This document shows positions 38,027 to 49,527 of a stretch of DNA of 64,000 nt, in pieces; position 1 is the stretch's first letter; each line of letters opens with the position of its first letter. The notes under the pieces were generated by a model. That model saw only the letters and a program-made list of their open reading frames with translations. It made no database searches and was not told the origin of the DNA. The DNA lies in NCBI GenBank assembly GCA_030063045.1, contig JAQSEB010000010.1, positions 2,969,501-3,033,500 on the forward strand, read 5' to 3'. Source of the stretch: Pratylenchus scribneri. Lineage: Eukaryota > Nematoda > Chromadorea > Rhabditida > Pratylenchidae. A program made the position numbers and the translations under genes.

Positions 38027-39527
38027 ATGGATAGGAGATATTTCCTTTTTTAGTGAATTTTTAGTAATGCCATTTTAAAAAGCCAAAAATATTGAGAATT
38101 CCTTTTAATTTAATTTGTTCCTTAAAAACACTCAATAATTTTTCATTTTCATCCATTTATCCCCAATTTTACGTGTTCATATTTATTCCATTTCCAACAT
38201 TATACTCCCCCATTTCAAAGATTTTATATTATTTTTATTTTATCGTAAACAATTTTGGATAAATTAATCTTGCCTTCGAAATTAAATATTAATTAATGCC
38301 TTTATCTCACTTTTGTTTATCATTGGCCCAAATTAATAGTGCCCCCCCCCCCCCCAATTGTGAACCATTTTCATTCATTCCGTCTCGCACTTTTTAACCG
38401 GAAAACATACAAATCAAAGGCCATAAAAAGATTGGGGTACGATTGAATTAATAGTGAAAAGAAAGTGTCGATTTCTGCGTATATGCCCTTGGGGGTCATC
38501 ATGTTTTGTTCATTTCCCATCAAATTTATTGGGGCAATTGGCTCTGGTGATGATAATTTAGAGGAATTGATGAGAATTAGTAAATTAGGCAGATTTGATA
38601 CGAGAATAGAAACCAAATAGTTACGGGTGGATGTTGCGAAAAACAAACCAATTTGAAGTTTGAATGTTTATTTACAGCTCATTAATTTAACCCTCATCCT
38701 TCCCCATTTGCATTTGTTAGACAATTTGGGTGTCATATCCTTATCCCACACAAATGAGGTCCATTGAACCTTTTCGATTGGTTTAATTTGGTTTCTAAAT
38801 CGATGCCACTCCAAATTCCCCCAACACCAATCATCGCCAATAAATCCATCTATCTATTTATATTCATTCAAACCAATTCCCCCTTCCCCCACCATAATCT
38901 GCCCCGTCCAAATTTGGTGCAGTTTTAGGAGAGCAAAAAAATCATCCGTTGTGGCGATGTTGTGGAAAAAATGTGCGCGAGATGATGGTGGCGGGTGAAG
39001 AATGATGATGATCAGTTGTGTGGATTGTGGGGCGGATGAATGTGTCCTTCTTTCCTGCCAGCCACCCTTTACCGCCGCCCAAAAATTCCATCTATTACCC
39101 TCCCCCAACAACCCTCTTATTTTGCGGTAATTCTTCCCGTTTAATCATCCAAACTTAATATTGTTTTGGTTTTGATTGCAAATATTTTCAACAAATAGTC
39201 CATCATTTTGTGTCTTTTGATACCCATTGGGCGAAATGGATAAGGCAATACTTCAAAAGGCAGAATTATAAAACTAAACTATTTATCTCTTTTTGGCCAA
39301 AATTCGTTGAATTCAATTGCATTTTACTATTATTACATTAATTTACATATTTTATTAATAATAATTTCGGTGAAAAAGAACATAGAAAGGATCAATCAAA
39401 AGAATCGAATCATGTTTTTCTGCTGAACATCACCCCATCAATCGCATCTTCTATTGGGGTTTCTCTCATACATTTTTTTGATCGTAGCCATTCTCAGTCA
39501 ATAAAATTATAAAACATATTATGAAAA
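38027..39527. other. Intergenic IMPACT-NEK
   Basis: AT-rich. A run of 13 cytosines lies at about 38343-38355. The other ORFs here are short and random-looking. Confidence 0.5.
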
Positions 39528-42045
39528 ATGTACACAATGAAGAAGAGGAACCCGCATAACATTTTGGGCAGTTTAAAAGTGAAAGATGCAGCCATATTGC
39601 CACAGGACACATCGCAGGCTTCATCCCCTCAATTCATTTTTGAGACTGATCAAAATCAGCAGAAGCAAAAAACAACGAATGCTGGAATCATCAAGAATTC
39701 ATCATCGATAACCAGAAATTCCTTCTCCTCACCCTCCTCCAACAATTCCAATCAACTAAAAATCGACCAAAGTGCGGTGACCGCCCGAATCGATGATCTC
39801 CTTGATGTGCGTAATTTCCATCATTCATTTTATTTTCACCCAAAAATTACGTAAAATAATTTGACACATCATTCATTGCCCATTTCATTTTTTTTCCAAA
39901 TTTGCCAATTTTTTAGGCAAACTTTGTGCTTTTATTTTTAGTAATTTACGATAGGCAATAGAGAAATTATTGAAGAGTAATTTTGGATTCTTACTAAATG
40001 CCCTTAAGATAAAATCTTATTTTTATAAAATTTTATAGCCAGCCCATTCATTAGAACTTAAAATCAAAAATATATTTTCAGTCTGCATCTCCAATGAGTT
40101 CTTTTATGATTAGAAATGAACGCCAAAAATCGAATCAACAAAATGAATCTCCCCAAAAAGATCAATTGAGGCTAAAAAGTTTTAAAAAATTACGAGATCT
40201 TGGCCGAGGTGCCTACGGCATTTGTGGCCTCTACAGGGATGAACGCAGTCGACTGAGCCAAAAAGTGGTCATCAAAAGGGTTTCATTGGAATGCAAATCG
40301 GAGGGAGAGCAACGCCAAATTTCATGTATGTTTTAGGAACTTTCAGTTGACAATGACAATAGAAGAGTGACGAGTTCAGAAATCCATCGTCAGTTTCTGA
40401 AGCTCATTTTGTAATGAAAATGAGTGAGGCTTTAATTTTTTGCATTGTCTTATTAGGTGTCATATTTCTAGATTAAATTAATTATAAATCTAATAAGTAT
40501 TATTATTTAATGAAGTCAAGACATATTTATTGTTGTTCATTCTTTTTATTAAACAGATGAGGCCAGCCTTCTCAAGAAATTGTCCCATCCGAACATCATT
40601 CGATTGCATGATTCATTTGTTGAGGCGGAACAACTTTGCATTGTGATGGAATATTTGGAAGGTGGAACGCTAGAAAGGTGAATGGCGAGAGGGAATGGGC
40701 TGAAGTGAAACTGCATAAGAATTGAAAGAAAATACTAATTATAATCAGATTTGAATGAATTGAATGAGAATTATATTGCAAATTAGCCATAAATTAGGCG
40801 TTTCTTTTATTCAGAATGATTCAGGAGAGAAAAGGCATAAAAATGGGCCAAGATTTGGTGCTTTACTATTTTACACAGGTCCCAAAAAACTTCAAATTTG
40901 CCCAATTCCACCCTTCAATTAGATCACATTGGCCATTGATTATATGCACGCAATGAAAATCCTTCACCGTGACATCAAAACACAAAATATTTTCCTGAAT
41001 CGCAAAATGACTATTGTCAAAGTTGGTTAAAAAAGAAATAATAAAAGAAATAATAGTTTTTTAATAATATTTTCAGGTGGGCGATTTTGGCATCAGCAAG
41101 GTAAGAGAGGAATTTTATGCGGGAGATGGGCAAAATATTTATATTTTTGTCCATAAAATTGGTCAATTCCTTTTACCCCTACCACCAAACCTTCTAATCA
41201 AGAAGGTCTAAATATAAGGCCTATATTCCCCGTTAATTTCCCAATATTATTCTTTGAGGAATTATATCAATGTGACAATAAGCTATTCTGATTTGGGAAA
41301 CGCTAATAATAATTTACTCCATAAGGAATTGAATTCGAAATGCCCCCAGGCATCCACTGTCATTGGCACTCCCAATTATTTGTCACCCGAAATAATTTGC
41401 GCTGGTTAATTTTCAGGCAAAAATATAACACATTAAAATGTTGGCATTTAGGCCGTTCCTACGGTGCCAAATCCGACATTTGGTCAATGGGCTGTGTACT
41501 TTATGAATTGGTGGAGCTGAAAAAGGCATATGAGGGGGAATCACTCTCCTCATTGCTAATTCGAATTGCCAGGGTAAATGCCTAAATAGAATGTTGATTG
41601 TTCTCAGAATTCAGTAGATTTGACAATTTTAGGCCAATTTATTGTTAAATTTTGGTCAAAAATATATAAATATATCAAATATTATATAATTGAATTCACT
41701 GATATAAGTTCCTTAGATTTTGGGTAATTTTTTGTAAATTTTAGCCGAGGTTTTAATAGAGCCATTTCACCTCTATTTCTCCAATAATTAATAAATGAAT
41801 ATTATTGCTTGAAGGGTGAACATGGCCAAATTTCATCAACAGTGACGGAATGCATGAGAAAATTGATAAATTCCCTTTTGAACATTGATGAACAGAAACG
41901 GCCAAGCACAACGGAAATTTTGCGGACGCCAATTGTTCTCCGAAAATGGATGGAAATTCACATAAATTTGGGCCGAATTGAACCAGACATTGAAATGTAC
42001 ACAAAAGAGACGCACATTGAATGGGGAAAAGGAGAGAAAAATTGA
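39528..42045 (+). CDS. NEK-family Ser/Thr protein kinase (NEK8/NEK9-like)
   Basis: NIMA-related kinase; relatives act at centrosomes, cilia or, in C. elegans, in epidermal endocytosis during moulting. Exons: 39528-39806, 40082-40325, 40557-40677, 40815-40878, 40923-41021, 41077-41100, 41326-41404, 41452-41573, 41815-42045; about 420 residues. A Ser/Asn/Gln-rich N-terminal extension of about 120 residues precedes the kinase domain. The motifs are complete: LGRGAYG loop, VVIKRV lysine, EASLLKKLSHPNII, HRDIKTQNIFL, a DFGISK from a 24-base exon, the NEK-like STVIGTPNYLSPEI, and KSDIWSMGCVLYEL. The protein ends about 50 residues after the kinase, without an RCC1 propeller, unlike vertebrate NEK8/9 but, as I recall, like nematode NEKL-2. 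Subfamily placement is inference. Confidence 0.88.
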
Positions 42046-42324
42046 TGAGAATTCATTTATTTAATTTTTGTATTATTTTTTTTATAATGTTGTACCATAA
42101 ATGGACATTAAAATCATCTCTTTATATCAAATTAAATAAATTTTGGGGAAAAAGTTAGAAAATGGTTTTAAAATTTATTTTCTAGCGAACAAATTGAATA
42201 ATGAAAATTTTGGCATTGGATTATTTCCATTTTTCGGAAATTTAATAAAAAAATTGTTTAATTTTGTTAATTTTCTTTCTCTTTTTCCATATTCCCAACA
42301 TCCTTTTTGGCCATATATTTTGGC

Positions 42325-43686
42325 TTAACGATTTTTCAGCTTAATTCCCTCATAGATTTCAATGGCAGTGCAGACGGCACCGATTAGGACAGCGGCATGG
42401 CTAAATTTGGGAATGGCAAAAATGGACAACAATTAAGAGGGAAATTAAAATTACCTAGAAAGACTGAAAATCAGCCCAGTAACGGTGGAATTGAGGGCCG
42501 GTGCCGTCCATTGGGAGAAAAGTGAAAGTAGAAAACCGCCGAGTAAATCTGCCAAAATGGTTGGAAATAATAAAATTTGAAATGAAAATTGGCAACTAAC
42601 AAATTCCGGAAATGGCCTTCACTTTTGGTTGGTCGGTTCCCAACAATTTGTTGAATTCGACGCGACCATCCGCTTGATGGTACCAACGTTGGCCAACAAT
42701 CCTTAAAAGGGAATTTTATTATGTTTTGAGGGAAAAATAAGGCTGAAATCAATGTAAGAATATTCACAAATTTTTAAAATTTGAAATATCAATTATAAAA
42801 AATTCAAAAATTCCATCCAATTGGAAGATCTCTATTGTTTTGACATTAATTTATTGTCCATTTATTTTCCAATTAATTCCATATTAAATTTCTTTCATAA
42901 TTATTAAATTAGATTAATAAGTCAGATTATTCTTATTCACAAATTAAACAAAATTCTCAATAAAAAAAACTGACCAAAGTGCGCCGGTGGCCAACAACAA
43001 TGGAAGAACAAGGAAAAGAAAGCTGACATGGCGCCAGGCCAAATAAAGGGTGAAAACCTGGGAGAAATTAGAATTTGAATTAAGTAAGCATAAATTTAAT
43101 CAGAAATTTAATTCTATTAATAGGGGGATGAAGATTCTTAGCGACTTTTGTATCATTAAATTGTAATAGAATGAAAGCAGGAAAATAATAGTTAAAATAT
43201 TCTGTTTTGCCTTAATAAAATCTGTTTAACATTAGAGAGAATTTATAGCAAAGGGATGATTTGCTTCCCTCCATTTCTACAAGAGATACCATTACCATAG
43301 TCTCATCTCCCTTCCCATCATAAATGGCTGGAGGGAATGGATGATTTTTGTTCCTTTTCCTTCGATTTCCATTCCAGATACCGTATTCTTCCTTCTTCTC
43401 ATTTATCAGAGGGCAAATTTACCTCAATGCCCAATGCAACCATTTGGGCCGTCCGCAATTGGTGGATGACACGATTGTATGGATCCGGATTGTTCAGCCG
43501 ATCTTTGACCTCTTTAAAAAAGCAAATTATTTAATCCAATATTCAATTGTGGTTTAATTTATTTGTTCATTTTATTATAAAGACAGCCAAAAATGGCCAA
43601 CCTTTGTGAATTTGTTCCGCACTTTTCTTCATTTGTTCTGCCAATCGTTCAGCCTCCTCCTTGGCATGATCCAGGGTTTTTTCCAT
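42325..43686 (-). CDS. Unrecognised small multi-pass membrane protein, 175 residues
   Basis: I do not recognise the family. Six exons on the minus strand join cleanly in phase: 43602-43686, 43423-43511, 42975-43057, 42601-42701, 42455-42548, 42325-42400 (TAA). The start MEKTLDHAKEEAERLAEQMK is a charged amphipathic helix of about 30 residues. A short loop (NPDPYNRVIHQLRTAQM) leads to two hydrophobic segments (GIEVFTLYLAW, VSFLFLVLPLLLATGALW). A hydrophilic loop (QRWYHQADGRVEFNKLLG) is followed by two more hydrophobic segments (YLLGGFLLSLFSQW and SHAAVLIGAVCTAIEIY). The end is basic, KLKNR. The gene converges with the NEK gene, with 279 bp between stop codons. The clean splicing and codon use argue for a real protein. 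The location (ER, mitochondria or other) cannot be told. Confidence 0.8.
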
Positions 43687-45175
43687 TTTTGGTTTTAAAT
43701 TGGTATTTATTTATTATGTGAATTTTCTAAATGTGAATGGGTAAAGACAATTGAATGAATCAAACATTCAAAATAGGTAGAGGCCTCAGTTGAAAAATGG
43801 ACTTAATAAAGGGAAGGGGACTTTGGATTTCCTCCTTCAATTTTAATCGAATCATGGGTCCCACCTTATTTTGATCGAATTTTTGGTGAAATTTGTTTGA
43901 GAAAATTGCTTTAAAATTAAATTTAAAGGAAATAATTGAAAACCGGTCAATTTCCAAATTTTATCACATCCTAAATTATTCAATTTTTGCGAAATTTTTG
44001 GTTGAATTTTAAATTTATACGTCACGTAAATATAAAAAGAATTTATTCAGAAGTCTTAAAAGAGTTGAAAAGATTGACAAAAATGATTCTCATTGTGAGG
44101 AAATGGAATATGCTGGTGAATGTGAATTTGGCGTAAAGAGAATGGAAGGCCACAATCTGCCTCCATGATTGCCTTTTCCATGCCCCCCTTTGGGGATGAT
44201 CAATAAACCAAAAAGGAGGCTGAAAATAACAACAACAAATGTGTTTGTTGCCCAAGGGAACAGCTGGCAGCAAAAAATGCGCCGCTCAACGACCACAGTT
44301 GGCCCCGGAGGGGAAATGATGAGAGAAAGAGAGAATGAATGTGGCCCAAAGGAGAGAGAGAGCAAAAAACACATTAAATAAATATGGCCTTCCTCAAGAG
44401 GAGTCGCATCGGTGGATTTTCGTCAAAAGTCGGTGGAAGTGAATTGGGCAAAGGAAAAAAAAATACTTCAAGATTTCGCATGAAAAGGATTCATCAGCGT
44501 AAAAAGAGAATTGAAACTTTTTCTCCGTGATTGATGAGGAAAGGGAAATTGGATGAATCAATGAAAAATGCTGCTCTGCTTTCTCTTTGGAATTTGGATT
44601 GATTTCTTTTAAAAAAGGTGGAAATTCCTGGATGAAATAAAAACTAACTAAAATGCTAGGCATTTAATAAAAAAATGTTGCTGAAAATTTTTCAAAGCGG
44701 AAAGAAAAATTTGGAAAATGGAGGATCAAAAATTAGGATAGATTTTTTTAGAATTCATTAAGCAATTTGGTAATAATCTATTTATGTAAAAATATCCGAA
44801 ACCGAATGTTAAGAATGTATTTGATTGACATGTTGCTTTTCAATAAATTAATTCCCTTTGTTTGGTCACACATAAACATTACCCAGTCGCGCACAATTGT
44901 TTTGGCCAAATTATGGTTCCAAATGGAATGGAAAAAGAATAAGAAAAGACAATGGATAAATTCGATGACAAAAATGTAAACAATTGAAAAATGGGAAATT
45001 AAAAAGGAATTAATTAATTAATACATGAGTCCGCCCTTTAAAAAAATATATTTATTCATTTTGCTTAAAATGTCAAATTTTGATTTAATTTAATGATCGA
45101 AGGAATATTTCCAAATTGTGTAAATTCTCTCCATTGGAGTGCTCCCATTTTCTCATTCCTTTTTTCTTCATCAAT
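43687..45175. other. Intergenic, no gene recognised
   Basis: Mixed AT-rich and GC-richer DNA, including a GAGAGA-rich stretch at about 44330-44360. Short ORFs on both strands show no domain and no consistent splice partners. Confidence 0.45.
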
Positions 45176-46876
45176 TTATTGGATCTGTGCGCGAATATGT
45201 TCGCCGGCGCGAAGTCCCTGTTCTGCGAATGTGCCAAGTTTGCGCACTTCTCGATTATTTGGGCCAAAAAATCGGAAGTTTTGGCCGCAACAATGGCTGG
45301 CCTCCTCCACCGATTGATTCAATGGGCACATTCTCTGCTGTTTATTGGGCAAATCAATGCAAATCATTTCCTGATCCCAATGTTGCTGTGGTTGGCCTTC
45401 GCGTTGCCATTCATTGTTTTGTTGGTTATTCATTTTCTGATGAATTTGTTTGGGTGAATGAATTTGTTTTCTGCAAATTTGTTATTTTTCGACTGTCATT
45501 TTTGGAATTTGGTAAAATGAAGAAATTCAACAAATAAAAAGGAATTTTAGCTACTTCCAAGCCGCAGAGGGCAAATCAATTTTTGGAAATTTCAGTCTAA
45601 TAAATGGGCCAAATTATTATCAAAGAGGCAAATGTTAAAGTGGCCAAAAACAAAAATGTTGCCATTTATTAATAATAATTCGTATATCTTATGTGAAGAG
45701 GAATATGTGAATGCAATTTTAGGAAGCACTTTCTTAAATAAATGGGAAATTTGCTTTGCAGTTTCAAATCCACAAATATTTACCAATTTTTTCTTACCAA
45801 TTTTTTCTATACTTTTATTTTGCCCTTGTGCATTAAATGACCCAAGACCCAACCATCTCTGCTCACTCAATATGTAAACAATAAACACCCAAATATTGAA
45901 TGAGTGAGCAAATAATAAATATTTACATTTACAATGTCCATTCTCGTCGCATTTGGATAATAAACTCAATGATAGGTAATTCCAAATTAAAGTCAAAATA
46001 AATCAAATGATGGACATCGCATGCATCACAAATTATGGAATGGGTAAATTAACAATGTTGCAATGTCGTTAAAAAGGAAAATTTATTCAGAAAAGGACAA
46101 AATTGATCATTTATTTGTTTATTTTTGAATTAAATTTCCCTCAAATTGTTGAAATCCATCAGAGTAGCATTGAATTGAAGCACATCAATTCATTCATTCT
46201 TTGCGGGATTCATTTTGATGATTTACTCTGAAAATGTAAATATATTTGATAATTATTTCTTCCTATTGGAATGCATCTCACATTTCAATCTCAACTTTTT
46301 AATCGAATGGCCTAAAATCTATGTCCCCATCATTTTACATACTTTTCTTCATTTTCTTCAATTTTGCCTCCTTTTCGCCGGGTGGACGCAATGCACAATG
46401 TGAACAATACCAATATGGCCCATATGAGGTCAATTCCATTGCGCAACTGCCAGCTTTCATTTCCGCATTGCAAAGGCCACATTTGAAGCAATTTTTGTGG
46501 ACTTGAAAATTAATGGATAGAAAATGATAATATTTTTAAGAGTCTTTCAGGGAATAAGTACGGTTTTTGTGAATTTGATTTTGAACACAGTATGCCCAAT
46601 TATTTCTCATCAGCCCTGGGGCAATTCCTTCAATACTCATTCAGTTCAGATTACAGTAAATTTTGATGACCACAAAAATGATATTAAGCTTAATATTTCT
46701 TTTAAATTATATTATTTCAAATTCATTTCGATTTAATTAATTATTGGTTTCCTTTATTCGTAGAATTTACCAATTTTTCGATCTGCCACCAATTTTTCGG
46801 CCATTTGAACTGGTTTAGTGCAAAGAGCGCACGGCTGGGCCACATAATCCGTCGCGTAATTAGTGCAAAAATTCAT
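45176..46876 (-). CDS. Single-LIM-domain protein, three exons
   Basis: This gene is visible only after splicing. Minus-strand exons 46771-46876, 46339-46501 and 45176-45470 join in phase to 187 residues. The first exon starts MNFCTNYATDY and holds the first zinc pair, CALC. The first junction creates VHKNCFKCGLC, and exon 2 ends the domain with YWYCSHC. The pattern C-x2-C-x17-H-x2-C-x2-C-x2-C-x21-C-x2-C fits a LIM zinc-binding domain exactly. The rest is Gln/Lys-rich and ends in a Cys-containing segment (RMCPLNQSVEEASHCC) with no known domain. LIM-only proteins are adaptors in cytoskeleton or transcription complexes; which applies here is unknown. The 868-bp last intron is the least certain part. 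The domain call is strong. Confidence 0.78.
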
Positions 46877-47569
46877 TTCTTTCTTTTATCTCAAAAATTC
46901 AGATACAGAAAATAATTAAAAATAAAAAAAATGAGAATTAAATTTCGAAGTACTTAATATTCAAATTAAGGTTATTTCGCTTTTATCTATGCGAATGGTT
47001 CTGCTAGAAATGAAGTCAAAAAATTAGTATCGATGAAGAAGTCATTCGGTCTTTATTTATATCATTATTGAGTTCCGTTGAACTCTAATAAGTAATCTTA
47101 ATAAGAATGGATAAAAATTAGGTCTATCTTTTAGGGAGTAATTGAATAAAATGAACTATATTTAAAGCCAATCCTCTCCATTATTTCCGGAATTTTCTCC
47201 AATCAACAAACTGAATGATCAAAATGGAACACTTCCATTGCCATTTGAACGTTTTGATGCCAGCTGTTCCTTCACTTTTTCCCCTCTTCTTATTGAATTG
47301 AACAAATGTCTTTAAGTTTCCTATTCCATGACCAATTAAACGAATGAATTTAAGAAACTCGAAGAGAATATTGAATATTGAGAAGCGTTCTTATTCATAT
47401 ATTTGATTGAGTCTGAGGCTAATTATTTTCCAAAACTTATGAATGAAATGAATTTATCAAATTTATTACAATTTTAATTGTAAAATTTTTCATCTATAAA
47501 ATTGAAGATATGAAGATTATCACATCCATTTTTGGACTTTGCCCTTCTTCATTTGTTCTCCAATTATTC
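46877..47569. other. Short intergenic region between LIM and peptide genes
   Basis: AT-rich DNA with no supported exon. The 3' UTR of the peptide gene probably extends into its upper part. Confidence 0.4.
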
Positions 47570-48290
47570 TCACTTTTTGGGATTAAACATGCCAACTGGC
47601 TCACTGTGTGAAGCATAGCTGAAAATGGGGATGAATTAAGATGGAGGGAATACAATTTAAATGAATTAAATTTGCCTATTTAAAAAGAATCCTCTCATCC
47701 TTTTAATATTCTCTTAACTATCTCCAATTAGATTTCATTTTATGATAAATTTTTGGCCAAACAACAAACTTTGCTGGAACCCCTCCAGGGTTTTGATGCA
47801 TGGAAAGGAATTGACGTTTCCTTCGATGCACCGGATTCCAACCGCCCACATGCTCCGAATGGCCGGCATAGCTGAAATAATAAATAGAGGAAATTGATGG
47901 AAAATGTTATTGTCCAAAATCATTTAAAAAAAATTTAAATCTTTGAAAGGATTTGAAAAATTTTCGATGATTCTTTTTATGGCCAACAAAAATGGCTATA
48001 ATCTATCTCAATGTTTATATTGGGGTAGAGGGTTTTATTTAAATAAAAAGTGATCTGAGAATTTCAACTCTTTGTGAAATAAACAAGCCAACTTTTGTTG
48101 AAAATATAGTCCTAAAGAGAAGTCAAAAATCTTACACAGCTGGATGGCCAGGCTGCTTCTCGGCATTGGAAAGGAAAAAGGCATCTAAAAAGTGAGGAAA
48201 AATATAATCGAGATTTTTCCAACAATTTATTTTACCAATTAAAGTGCCGAAGAGAAGAAAAACAATAGCAAAAAGGGCAAGGAATTTCAT
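47570..48290 (-). CDS. Secreted peptide precursor, short form (alternative last exon B)
   Basis: The same first two exons (48236-48290, 48136-48184) can instead join exon 47570-47618, which has the acceptor CCATTTTCAG and an identical phase. The product is 50 residues, ending YASHSEPVGMFNPKK and a TGA stop. Exon B is a shortened relative of exon A. The encoded modules align as YA-x-HSE-x-VG-xx-NP, and both exons begin with CTATGC after the acceptor. Exon A has no phase-2 internal donor that would let it splice on to exon B, so the two look mutually exclusive. The terminal KK could be trimmed by carboxypeptidase. Confidence 0.55.
47718..48290 (-). CDS. Secreted peptide precursor, long form (alternative last exon A)
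   Basis: Not a family I recognise. Exons 48236-48290, 48136-48184 and 47718-47871 (TAG) join in phases 1 and 2 to give 85 residues. The first exon is a textbook signal peptide, MKFLALFAIVFLLFGTLI. The remainder is small and polar: FFLSNAEKQPGHPAV, then YAGHSEHVGGWNPVHRRKRQ with a furin-type RRKR site, then a tail ending KMKSNWR. The start codon lies 5 bases after a GTATTTTAG acceptor, a probable spliced-leader site. A secreted, proteolytically processed peptide is inferred: a neuropeptide-like, antimicrobial or effector role is possible and cannot be told apart here. Reading through the second donor would instead give a stop after HPAV. Confidence 0.65.
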
Positions 48291-49527
48291 TCTTTCTAAA
48301 ATACAGAACAAATTACCCAAAATATTAGCAAAATTATTTAAGAGGAAATGAAAATAAAATATCATAAATTATTTGGATATGGCTGAGATTTTAGGTAAGG
48401 ACAAAACATTAAAATGATCAGTGAAATTTGACTGGAAAAATTGCTGAAAGTGATCAAAGCCATTTAATGAAATTTTTGTTCATTCAAATGGAGATTTAAA
48501 AAGGCTGAGATGAACAAAAAAAATTGTGAACTTTTCAATGCATTTGGGCGTTATATTGGTGACCACATTCATCAATCCCTCCAACCCATCAATTCATTTT
48601 CATTCCTTCGGGGGATGTTGATGGGCCACATTCATTTTTGTCGCCGCAGGGATGCATGGAGGGCAAATTTAATGCGCGAAACCAAAAAACGCCGACAGCG
48701 CCATTCATCCCACCCAAATTTGTGCGTTTATTACACAGCTGTGATGAATATCAAATCTTTTAATTAGTTTAATTCCATTCCCATTTTTCCTCTTTTTTAC
48801 CATTTAAAATTATTCAAACCATCAACTCTAGATGGAATCTGGGCCCAATCAGTCAAACCATCCTTCCGATTTGATAAGTTCATCTGCATTTTTTGGTGAA
48901 TTCAAACAAAGTCCACAATCAAAAATGGTTCCTTTACCATTTCCGTAACCATCATATTTCATCTTTAAGTCTATTCCCATTCCCGCCTTTTGAAAAAGGC
49001 CATCGGCGCATTGAAATGAATGATTGATATTCGGCAAATTTTAGTGATAATATTTTTATTATTTCAATTTGATTTTGTCAATTTAAGTTTGCAAAATATT
49101 TGATTTTTAAGGCATATTTATGGTGAAATTTATGAATTTTATGGGAAAATGGCCAGAAAAATAAATAAAATAAATACAATTCATTTTTGTGCACAATAGG
49201 GAAGAAGGATATAAAAACAAAAATTGGGGATTCAATCTGGATTTGATGGATTCATCGGGAAATCTGAAGGCTGGAAAGTATTCAAAAATAAAAATTGGAT
49301 GTGAAATTTGGAATGTGCCAAAAATGAAAATTGCATTATCAGTCTTGATATTCATTTGTATTTATTATATTTTCCTTGTTGAATTCCCGTTGGCAAATGG
49401 TGAATGGCTGCCTTGGATTGGTGGAGACAAATTGCCGCAATTATTATTTTGATTGGAGGCAGTGGATGATGATGGCATAATTCTCGATGTATTGCGAAAA
49501 TCACGCTGAAATGCAATTTAAATATTA
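48291..49527. other. Intergenic with two weak small ORFs
   Basis: Two small ORFs look slightly protein-like. Plus strand 49324-49452 begins MKIALSVLIFICIYYIFLV, like a signal peptide, then GEWLPWIGGDKLPQLLF. Minus strand 48849-49037 contains KYDGYGNGKGTIFDCGLC. Neither has supported splice partners or a recognised domain. Confidence 0.3.

Noticed and set aside
41326..41352. Starting the NEK activation-loop exon at the internal AG before GCATCC
   Set aside because: Beginning at 41326 keeps phase and adds a short segment (ELNSKCPQ) that fills the loop length expected for NEK kinases.
45592..45996. 134-codon minus-strand ORF inside the LIM gene's last intron
   Set aside because: AT-rich composition (Ile, Phe, Asn, Lys), no domain, and the flanking LIM exons join in phase without it.
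48510..48767. 85-codon plus-strand ORF
   Set aside because: No domain, signal peptide or splice partner, and a composition typical of non-coding DNA in this window.
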